Program-made: the position numbers and the translations under genes
NCBI GenBank assembly: GCA_024734555.1
Contig: JANPWX010000009.1
Span: 3,471,247 to 3,535,246 of the forward strand
DNA: 64,000 nucleotides
Source: Trochalopteron elliotii
Lineage: Eukaryota > Chordata > Aves > Passeriformes > Leiothrichidae
Direction: 5' to 3'
Notes under the pieces: model-generated
Told to the model about the DNA's origin: nothing
Databases searched by the model: none
What the model saw: the letters and a program-made list of their open reading frames with translations, nothing else
Shown here: positions 50,740 through 61,266 of the stretch, piece after piece
How positions within the stretch are numbered: position 1 is the first letter of the stretch
Layout of the letters: each line of letters starts with the position of its first letter

Positions 50740-53349
50740 GTGATCCAAAGAGTGCTGTAGACACTTGGTTCTGTTGTGTTGGCATTAGCACAGGTTGGCA
50801 TTTGCACGGACAGATGTTCAGAGTGATAGCAGTGTGTCACTTGCAGAGATTTCGTGACCATGTGGTATCAGAAAGGAGAATCAGCACCTGTCGCTCACAG
50901 CACTTCTGCTGAAGTTATGGGGAACCCCACGAGCTGTCCTGCCATAAGGATTACACAGTGAAACAAGTGGCTCTCGTCTTGTTTGACAAATAAGATGCTC
51001 ATTTGATTTAAACAGGAATACACGGTGACATCCTTTATCAGTAGAGACAATTTTCTACTTGAGAGAAAGAATGGCCAAATAATGATGCAAGAACAGAAAG
51101 CTGACACAGAAAAGGTATTACACATTCAGCTTTTATTGAAAATGATCTTCAGCTCCTAGAACAGCCATGGCCACTTACCCACAAGCTTCTGCCACTGGTG
51201 GCAGAGAATGAGCCTTAGAGCAAAGTGCAACAGCAGCAGTGGCAGTGGCAGCATCATCCCTGCCAGGCCCCAGCTCTCTGCTGATTCAGGTTGTCACTGA
51301 GCCAACAGAGACTTTCATTGCACAGCAATTCGTCTACCAATGCTTTAAAACTGCGCCTCCTTTCCTCATTTGACTGGCTCACTGAAAGCCCACAGCAAAA
51401 TCTGCTGGTTCAACTTCTCCTATGGATAGTAACATTCCAATTATTTTGACATTGTGAAACCTGGACTTTGCTAAGCAGGTAGGAGAAATAATAAGTGCTA
51501 TTAGGTTACTCTGAACTGTCTGTTGGCATCCATTTTCCAGAAGCTAACTGGTTGGAATAACCAGCTATCAGGCTCAGTTATACTGGAAAGACACTTGAAG
51601 CAAAAACTGCCAGTTAATGGGGATACCTGAAGGAGGGATGGTGTCAGAGGAATTCAGTAGAAAACAACCTGAAGTGACCCTTCTCACATGTTCTGCAATT
51701 AAACATAAGAGGAGTCAAGACTTCCCTTCAGAAAAAAAAACACTCCTAAGGGAGACTCAACATCTTACATAAAAACAAATGAGAGAAAATTACTCAGAAT
51801 ACAGAATCCAAGGCTGTAACACAGCCAGAGGCATTTGGCTGAGGACAGGGAGCCAGCAGCAATTGCTGCAGGGGACACCACTGTAGATTTGGCTGCAGAG
51901 ATGTTTCCAGGCAGTCAGCCCATATGAATGGAATAATGGCATCTACGTGGCTGAGAGATATCCATGCTGGATCAGATCAGGATATTCTGAGGGCTGAGTT
52001 AAAGGAACAGTCCTTTTTGTTTAAAAGCAGCATTTCTGGCTACCTCACTGTACATAGGATACACGTGAATACATCTGCCTGTATTAGTGAATACCTCTTA
52101 GCTCCAGGTGAACAATATTTTTGCAGAAGTTCCACTTTGCCTGACCCCATCCTTCCCCAAATCATGTGATTGAGAGGCTGGATAGTTTAAGCCTTTAAGT
52201 CATCTGTCCTTGAGGGGAAGTCTGCAGTTAGAACTGTTTTTGTGCAAGGAAGCTGCTGAGCAGCTGTAGCCTGAGAAAAAAACCAGCCAACAAATTGTTG
52301 TTGCCAGCTGGGGTCAAAGCAGAAACTCAGCATGGTCTGGTTGAGGATTGCTAGGGAAAACTTCACTGTTAGCATAGGGAGAAGTGGCCTGGAGGATGCA
52401 TTCAAAAGTGAGTTTCTGTGAGCTGGGAAAGACTTCTTGGCAGGTTAGGAACCACCTGTAAGGACCAGGATGAGGTAAGGCCCAGATTTTTATCTATGCA
52501 GTAATTGCCTCATCAAAGGTGGTCTGCAGTGCCCAGGGCTCACTTGTCTGCAGAGACACTGTGGGCCTGAAAAGCTGCTAGGAACTTCTTCAATTTCATT
52601 GCCATTAAAAATTCCATGGAAAGGTAATCTCTAGAACTGATGTGGAATTAAAGCTTTGAATTTGCCTTGCATGGCAAAGAAGGAGATGGTTAGGAAACCC
52701 GACAGACAGGTCAACTCTTTAGAAATGTGGGAAAATTGTTCAGTGTAGGTGAGTCCTTCATGTAGAAGGCCATGACTGTAGATTGGATGGCCAGAGACTG
52801 CCACCAGTCATCTCACATAGATGCAGGATGGATCCTGCATTGTTTATGGTGGAAAAAAAAAGCTTGGAAATAGAAGATTCACAAAAGAGCACTAAAATTA
52901 TTAGGTTTCATGACTCACTGCAGTGCTTACGGGGTTTTATGTTTGTTTGGGTTTTTTAAAATGTCACATTTCCTCTTCCATTTGTTATCACAACTTTAAG
53001 GAGTCTCTTTTCAATTTAACTTTAATTTTGTGACAGCAATTTTTTATTCTTCTAAACATCTTGGACTGATGTAGTAATGACAGGAAACACCAGCAACCTC
53101 CTGATAAAGAACACCTTTTGGGTAGAGACAAACTGAATTATGTGATGTGCCGAGAGAAATGCCCAGGCTAGGTTCAAGAAAATGAGAAAAGATACTTCAT
53201 CATGTAGTAGGTCTTGTCCTCAGCATCTCTTAGGTAAGCTCACTGCAGGAATTTTTAAATCTCAGCTGTTACTTTGATAGCACAGTGCTTTTTCATTTGT
53301 TCAATGACTCTTTGATGTCAGGAGCAGCTGTATTCAGTCTTTTATATTT

Positions 53350-53365
53350 AAAAAAAAAAAAAAAA
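53350..53365. repeat. Poly(A) homopolymer run
   Basis: About 16 consecutive A between TTTATATTT and GAGTAG. No AATAAA lies at the expected upstream spacing. Confidence 0.85.
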
Positions 53366-56300
53366 GAGTAGAGCTTAGCATCTGAAAAAATCGGCTTTGT
53401 GTGACTAACCACAAACAGGACACATGACTGAGTGGTGCTGTGTTTGCTATGTTCCCCTTCAGTTTAAACAGTTTGAACAAGAATACTCTGTAAATTTAAA
53501 GGGGAACACTCAATTTACACAATGTGTTTAGAGCTTCTCATCAAAACAAGTTCCAAATTTTACCCTGTATCAAAAAAGAAAGAAATTCTGTATTCTGGAA
53601 AAAGGAGAAGCAGAATTTGCTCCCCTCTGTCTTCTCTCTTTTACCTCAGTGTAAGAGTCAGATTTCCAGGAAATATTTGTAGGGTTTTTGACATGTGCCT
53701 TTCCTGGGAAGCTAGAGCTATCTCTAGGGCTGTTTCTGATAATTTGAAGAAAAGAAGTGTCAGCTAGTGTGAACATCTCACATGCAGAAAGAAGTCAAGC
53801 ACTTAAATCCCTAAGGTATCATATTTATTTTAACACTGGTAATAAATTAAATGCTTGAGTAAACTCATTGGTTTTGCTAGTAATACTGGATTTTTAAAAT
53901 CAAATAAGTTTGAATACTTAATTTTATAAAGTAACTTGGAACTGACAACTATTTAATACTCCTACTAATGAATGATCTTGTGCCCTGCAACCAAAGAAAA
54001 ATGCTCTTCTTCAAAACATAATAAGAGGCAGTGTTACAAAAAAAAACATAGATACTTGAAATTTTCTGACCTGCCCACAGTCACATAATTTGCTCAGGAG
54101 CAATGCAAGATATGCAGCCTACAGAGCCTCTTTTGTAGCCAATCATCTAGCCATAGGCTTTCCTTTTTCTCCTCTTGTACATAATTATGTCTGTACTGGG
54201 ATAGCATGATTTTATTGGCTAAAATGCACAGAAACAAATCACAAAAAGTAGGACCAAAGGGACCTGAAGATTCCAAGATCCTCCCTCAAGACAGGATAAA
54301 CTTATAAAAGGACTACCTCTAGTAGTATAGTGTAATGAAATTCATGAAAGCTTCTACTTTCTCCCTTTATTTTATCCCCTCTTGGGTTTATCTGGGCTAG
54401 AAGACAGATTATGCACTGGAGATCTAACATGGGTTGACATGAGTGAGAAATATATGCACACTAGAAAGAGGCTCCATAGCTCTTTCTCTAGCTGCAGGAC
54501 CCTAACCCTACTAGAGAAAACAGCTAGTGAAAATTAATATTGCTTTGCATTTGCTTTGCAGCATTTCTCATCACCTCAACCTGTGTTCATTAAAGATGGG
54601 TTTACAAATGCAGGGAGAGCTGCTGATCAGCAGCTTCTTCCTGTGAAATAATTTCACTGTCAATTATTTCTAAAGGGATCAGTGGCTCAAAGTAATAATT
54701 GAGGGGTAAAGGACACTAAGGCCTGGTTTAGTCTTTTGGTGATCTCATAATATGAAAGCTACAGGACTGAATTCCTTGTATATAGAAACACAATCAACTA
54801 GAGACCCTGAAATCCCCAAAATTTCCACAAGAAGACAGAAAAAAATGTAATGAAGTAATAAACTCTTAGAAATGGAAAATCACAATCGATTTGAAAAGTC
54901 AGAATTATATTGCTCCAAAACATCTGTCTGTGTCATGTGGAAAAATTGTGAGTGAAAATTGTGCACATTGGGGAGCAAACAGTAAGCCAGGGATTTTGAA
55001 ATTTCAATACATTTGAAATCTGTGCTGGTCAGGTGAAATGATAATTCTTGGTTTTATAAAGATACCACACAAATTAGTTTTTTTACATTTAAAAACATAT
55101 ACTCATGAGAGAGCATTTATCCACAGGGTCTGCAGCTTTGTGTGCTCACTGTCACAATGCAGAGCAAAGCAATGCCTTACAAAGGTTGGGTACTGACTAT
55201 CCTTTGAATTTAGATATTAATGCCCATAGATTTGATCCTACTTTCATTAAGCTGCCTCAAAAAACTGCAGCCTGGTGCTAGATAGTGTGCCACTGCTCCC
55301 CTCCAAAGACACTCAGAGACCAGCACAGAAGGGCTCAGAACACGTTTGTCCTGCAGCCTTCTGTAGCTTTCTTCTCAGTGAGCTACTCAGTGAGAACAAA
55401 CAGCTTGATCTTCATCTAAACAAGTCAGCAGAGAATAATCAATTACATCTTTAGCACAATCACCTATCTTGTGTGTTGGAAGACAATTTACCTGCAATTT
55501 TGAGAAGCAAAAATTGACAGGACCTCATCCCTTATGTACTTGTATACACTCAGGTGAATTCGTAGTGGATCTCACTCCTGTTGCTTTGCTTGTTGAAACT
55601 GCAGTCCCCTGAGATGTGAGGGCACAGCAGCTGGCACAACCCTTCCACCATAACAGGAAAAATGGAAATAAGCCACAGGCAGTCAGCACTCCAGATGGAA
55701 AGGGTTAGTAGTGGTAAGAATCAATAGCACTAATGGTATGTCACTTTTACTAAAGCTAGCAAGAAGAAAAATGGAAACATTTATCCCTTTTAAAATATAT
55801 TTTTTGCTAAACTGTATTCTGTCTTTCAGGAAAGCTTAGTTCAAAGCCTATTGATCCCAGCAACTCTTGCATTGAAACACAAATGAACAAAAAAATCTAA
55901 ATGCAAACCATCTAAAGTGCATGACATATATGCAGGTACAAGTATCCTATCTCAGATGTAAGCATCTATAATACCAAACAGTGTACAGCTCAGGAGGGAA
56001 TGCAGAAAAGAAAGAATTTTATTAGTGTTAGGTGTTCTGAGAAACGTTTTATCCCTTGCACAAGAAAGCATGATTTTTGTTTAATTTCTTTCAAAGCTAA
56101 AAATTACATACATCTATCACTGATTATTGTGCTGAAAACTGAGAAAAAGAATACCAGAATTGCTCAAAACATTTGTTACAGTTAAGGAAAAAAGGGAGAA
56201 AAAAACTGATTCCCCCACTATTATCTGAAGAAAGAATAGATCATCATGACCAAGCAAGCTCCAAACTGTTGCAGCCATAGTGCTCATCCATAAGGATCTG

Positions 56301-56471
56301 TGCTAGGTATTTAATCTACACATCTCCCTCTCCCTTGAGTGCGATCAAAGTTGCACCAAAACGTGACCTTTGCATACAACTTCACAAAAGAAAAAGAAAA
56401 AAAAAGTGCTTTCAAAAAATTGATCATGTCTGAAAGTGCATTGCAATGCATCTTGTCTCTGGAACACCCAC

Positions 56472-56503
56472 TTTTTTAATTTTTTTTTTTTTTAATTTTT
56501 TTT
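56472..56503. repeat. T-rich low-complexity block
   Basis: TTTTTTAATT followed by a long T run, AA and another T run. It resembles a simple repeat rather than a splice acceptor, because no exon follows the TAG. Confidence 0.85.
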
Positions 56504-58980
56504 AGTGGTAGCTTTTTCACATCTTCAATGGCCAGCAGCTGGTTTTTTTAGATTTTTAACAGAAAATTGAGTCCACCATGACTCCAAACCGTTAGCTTCA
56601 CAAAGATGTGTTAAAAACACCCCAACACCCTGAGAGTAAAGAATTCGACATAACATGGCAATGCCCTTTTTCCACAGTGCAAAGAAAACGGCATATTCAT
56701 ACATGGCACAAAAACAGTCTTGGCTGTGTGTTTATTAGAAATGTAACTATATAAAAACAGAATTTACCTTGAAAAGGGCCCATATTATATGCACAGTTCA
56801 GATAACAATGGTATTGGATTATCAGGTCTAAGAAGATAAAATCCTTAATTCACTGTCAAATGCATGAAGCACAGTTTTTCTCAGAGCTGCTTATTCAGAG
56901 AGAAATTCAGAGGCTGAAAACTCACAGGAATTTGGGTGTAATTTTGGGTGCAATTTTCTAAAGCGGCTTTTCCAGGAAAGTTTGGACCTAAAATCCAACA
57001 GTATTTCAGGACTGGCTGCCTTACTGTTTTGATAGTGATCTTCCAGCACCAGGTGCAGAGTGAGATTGAAAAGTGTGTCTGTAATCTCCTGAGCATAATT
57101 TTAAACTGCCACGCACAGTTCTGGGTAAATGAGAGGTAAAATTGTGCTTTCCTGCAAATGCCATATGATTCAAGGTTTCATGCCCTTTGTGTCCAAAAGC
57201 TCCCAACATAAAAGAAAGGAAATAGTTGGTTTTTTTTTTTTTTCCTCAGAACACATTTTGTTAAATGTATTTTTCAGATACATTCGCAAGTGATGCCACT
57301 GGACATTGCTGAACAGAGCGATGCACAAATGGAATTCAGCAGCTGCTCCCTTCCTGCTCTGTGAAGATAAAACTAGGTTTCATGCATGTGGTAGCTCCCA
57401 TCATTTTCTGTCCAAATCTGGGGGAGGAAAGGAGACACAAGATAGGAGGAAGCAATATTTTATATTGCATCTGGCAAACTTCTTAGAAACATTGAAGAAA
57501 TGGTGTCAACACAATTCTGAAAGAGAAACTGCTGCTCAGCTGAGAGGAAACACGACACCCAAAGAACTTCTTGGGGAGAAGTGGGTGAAGAAATGTGTAG
57601 ATATGACTTCTGAAGGTGAAGAATATAGTGCTTCCCTTTTTGATTCATAAACCAAGTAATTGCTTCTATAGTTAATTTTAAGACTTTGATAATGTGAAAA
57701 ATCTCTACCCTTTCTTAAAACAAGAGGTGTGTATCAGGTGACTAAGGTAAACATGATAATTAAAAGGAAAAAGAAATAGTTGGAATGTTGTTGTAATTGC
57801 TCCCTAGTCATTGTTAGGCTTTCCTGATTAATGTAGTTAGAAATCTTGAGCTAAAAGCATTTAGTGTGGAACTGATGTTATCGTGAACAACACATTGTTA
57901 GGCTTTCAACAAGAAAAAAATTCAATCACTTCTTACTTCATAAACACCTTTGAAAATAAAGACCTAGGGACAATATAATCTCTGCATGCCTCCTGCAAAG
58001 ACTTCGCAAAAACATGTATTTGACAGCCTGCTCCATTTGCAAAGCTGTTGCCACTAGTGATAATTGTTGCTCAAAATGCCTTCGCAGCCGTGGTAAACGC
58101 CTCAGGGCCACTTCAGTCACCACAGAGCATCACCTAGGAACTGCTAGGGGCACAGGCTCCCAGCAGGGACAAATCCAAGGTGCACCACCTCAAGGAGCTC
58201 CAGAGGACAGTAACTTACAAACACAAAATGTAGTTCTTTCTCCAGATGGTTTTCAGTTTGAAGGTTATCTAAAGAACACTGTTTCTTTACCATTCCCCAC
58301 CAAGTTTGCATAAGTCAGAACATACAAGGTCACTGACTTGCTGGGAGCTTGAAGCTGCAGGCAGGCCTTGCTGAGCAGAGAACATATTCAGCAAATGTTC
58401 TCCATGTCCCTTCTCAGAGTCCATCTTTAATTAAAAATTCCGCATAGCACTGTTAGCAGGAGCTTTTCATTTGATGGGGCTCTGCACAAGATCACTTCTC
58501 CATGAACTCTGAGTTCCTGGGAACCACTGCAGACCAGCTAGCTGCAAAAATACACACCTAGTAGGAATCTGTAGAGACAAGTCACTTACGTGCTGAGTAA
58601 GGGATTTTCTTCTGTTACTGATTGGTTTCTTCTGAGGTGGAGATATTTATTAATGCATGCATTGGGGCTTTAGTACGAAGTGAATAATGTGTCAACTGTG
58701 TTTGAAAGCTGATAAGCTCCACACAGAGCTCTACACTTCAAAACTACCAAATGCTTAGATATGTAAACAACCCCACTGAAGCCACTGAGATTTCTTTTAT
58801 GTCTAATGCTAAGCAAACATCCAGTCCTAATTAACTAGGACACAGCTTGGTAGCAGAAAAGTAACTAATTTCGGAAGTTTGGGAAATTTTAGATGGTTTC
58901 ATTAACAATTTGTGGGTATTTGGCCCTCTGTGTTAAGAAATAATAAAACTTACTGCTAAGAAGAGATATGTTTACTTGCT

Positions 58981-59020
58981 ATCCAAAGTGATAAGAAAAG
59001 ATCCAAAGTGATTCCAAAGA
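58981..59020. repeat. Partial 20-bp tandem duplication
   Basis: ATCCAAAGTGATAAGAAAAG is followed by ATCCAAAGTGATTCCAAAGA. The first 12 bases are identical and the rest diverges. Confidence 0.7.
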
Positions 59021-60009
59021 ATTTCTTCATTGAGACAAGAATTAACAGCTATTAATTGCAAATAATGTTGGAAAGATCGCATAAAAATATTTTTTCTCAG
59101 AATATTCTCTCACACTGAAAGAAATGGTAATATTTCCCTCATCCCTCAAACTTGTCAAGTAAGGAGTACCTCACAGTGGAAAACTGTGAAGTGAAGGCTT
59201 TAAACACACAGAGAGGCTGAACAAATCATGACTGTGTTCTTCGTTCCCCAAATGGCAAGCAGAGCTCTGCTAAGGCACACTGGCTAGCAGCTGCACATTA
59301 AACTTTTCTGGCAGTTGTGCTGACCACAGGCAAAGAATGACAGAGACTCAAGCTTATGCTAAAGCCACAAGTTTATCATATTTCACATAGCAAAGCAGCA
59401 TCTGGAAAAAGGACAGAGTGTGCTTCACATACCTATCAGCTGGGGATGCCTAAAGGAGACAGTGCTGGGTCTCTGGGTTTCAGACCTCTCCCCTTTTTAT
59501 GACATGTTCACCAGAGGACTGGATCAAAACATCCCATGTTGGAAAGATTGTTGCTGAGGAAGTGCAAGAACAGGGTGTCTTAGTACAGAAATGAAGCCAG
59601 CTTCAGGGAGTTTTGTTTGTAAGGTAGATGAGATGCCAGTCTGTTGGTGGACCACATGGCAAAACTGATGCTAAATACAATACTTCAGCTTAAAAGTGGT
59701 GTCCTACAACATCATTTGTGAGCCACACATAAAAGTTTCACTTTAGGTACTGCTGTTACAGAGAGTAGGAAGTTGGAAATGATTTAATCTAATTCTGAAA
59801 AAGCTAAAAACAGAAGCAAATGAGTTTGAGAATTTCTGAAGTTAATCAGTTCAATCACTCAAAAAGTGGTGGCAAATGAACAGCCAGCTTCCTCTCATTT
59901 CCTCATCCTCACTTTCCATGGAAACTATTTCACAGGTCCAATGAGGAAAATTTTTTCCAATGTAAAAAATCCAACCAAACCCAAACATGTGAACGTATTT
60001 TTTTCTTTT

Positions 60010-60040
60010 AATAAACCTCTCACTGAGAAACTATACCAAT

Positions 60041-60084
<44 letters not shown>
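60010..60084 (+). repeat. AATAAA followed by 41-base poly(A) tract
   Basis: A 41-base uninterrupted A tract (60044-60084) starts about 28 bases after AATAAA at 60010-60015 (TTTTAATAAACCTCTCACTG). That spacing is what a reverse-transcribed, polyadenylated RNA would leave. I do not recognise the upstream sequence and see no convincing target-site duplication; AAGTGCA recurs at 59560-59566 but is too short to weigh. A plain homopolymer expansion is equally possible. Confidence 0.4.
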
Positions 60085-60086
<2 letters not shown>

Positions 60087-60599
60087 GCAGCAGTTTGTAA
60101 TTCTATGGGCAAGGAAACACAGATGTGGAGTTTCCCTACCTGCCTCCTAGGACTCTCCCTGATATCCCTGACAATTAAACTGTGTATTTCCTTCTGCAGA
60201 AAGCAAACGTCTCCGGATTCCAAGCCAACCACTATATATATACAAACAAGAAGCTGCACTTTTTGGATGGTGCAGTACCTTGCATGATTACTGCCACTGT
60301 ATTTTCAAATTCCCTTTGTTTTATCCTCTCATCTCTCCTGCAGGCTGGAAGTCAAGTGGGGTAGCAGGTAGTTTTTATCACATGGTCATGAAGTGCCCAG
60401 CAGGAATACTACCGACCTTGAGCAGCTCCTTGGTGCTTTTTACTGCTGCTCATAACTGCTGTTCACCAAGGCCAGGCCGAAACAGGTCAGGGACGACGTA
60501 CACCGCCCTGACAGCCGTGGATGGAGCCTGGCCGAGGAAAACATTGCTTTTCTCGCTGTATGGTTGCTTTGAAATTTCCATTCAAAGGCACCCGAGGGG

Positions 60600-60896
60600 C
60601 ACATAACGCCTTCCTGCGGGCTCTCTCTCCCACGCCAGCGAGAATTTGAGGCCAAACTCTGATTACGGAGCAAAGCCCTTGAGGGCACGGGGGGGTGGGC
60701 AAGGTCCGTCCGTCCGCCCGCCCCCATCGCCCCCGGGACCGGCCGGGGCGGCTCCGCCGGAGATCACCGCAGCGCAGCGGGTGCCTCCCTCCCCCGGCCC
60801 AGACGGAAAGGCTGCGGACAAACACTGTCCCCGGGTGCCGAGCCGAGCCGGCGGAGAGGGCGGCCGAGGCGGGAGCATCGCGGCGGGGCCACATCA
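60600..60896. promoter_or_regulatory. CpG island, candidate promoter (probably SNX9)
   Basis: By hand count over 30 CpG occur in under 300 bp, with GC boxes such as GGGGCGG at 60745-60751 and no TATA box. The island is cut by the assembly gap at 60897. In human, SNX9 lies next after ZDHHC14 on the same strand, so its promoter is the leading candidate. No SNX9 coding sequence (N-terminal SH3 domain) is visible on either side of the gap. Open frames that run through the island and the Ns are not evidence of coding. Confidence 0.55.
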
Positions 60897-61266
60897 NNNN
60901 NNNNNNNNNNNNNNNNNNNNNNNNNNNNNNNNNNNNNNNNNNNNNNNNNNNNNNNNNNNNNNNNNNNNNNNNNNNNNNNNNNNNNNNNNNNNNNNNNNNN
61001 NNNNNNNNNNNNNNNNNNNNNNNNNNNNNNNNNNNNNNNNNNNNNNNNNNNNNNNNNNNNNNNNNNNNNNNNNNNNNNNNNNNNNNNNNNNNNNNNNNNN
61101 NNNNNNNNNNNNNNNNNNNNNNNNNNNNNNNNNNNNNNNNNNNNNNNNNNNNNNNNNNNNNNNNNNNNNNNNNNNNNNNNNNNNNNNNNNNNNNNNNNNN
61201 NNNNNNNNNNNNNNNNNNNNNNNNNNNNNNNNNNNNNNNNNNNNNNNNNNNNNNNNNNNNNNNNNN
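60897..61266. other. Assembly gap (370 N)
   Basis: Every base is N. The gap abuts the CpG island on its left and AT-rich sequence on its right. It probably hides the rest of a GC-rich promoter and a first exon; true length is unknown. Confidence 0.98.

Larger units (their letters stand above)
41400..59990. other. Long intergenic stretch, no gene recognised
   Basis: About 18.6 kb of mostly AT-rich unique sequence. It contains an (ACAG)n repeat at 45842-45861, a 14-bp duplication at 50712-50739, an A run at 53350-53365, T-rich low complexity at 56472-56503 and 57230-57243, and a partial 20-bp duplication at 58981-59020. The two longest open frames (57306-57650 and 58014-58313, plus strand) have no splice sites, domains or similarity I recognise. 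No CR1 fragment was recognised here. Conserved noncoding elements cannot be judged from one genome. Confidence 0.55.

Noticed and set aside
57306..57650. 114-codon plus-strand open frame
   Set aside because: Starts and ends without regulatory or splice context, overlaps a minus-strand frame, no similarity recognised.
58014..58313. 99-codon plus-strand frame with CSIC...CCSKC, resembling a zinc knuckle
   Set aside because: Cysteine spacing does not fit a zinc-binding family I know, and the rest is Gln/Gly/Pro-rich without a domain; probably chance.
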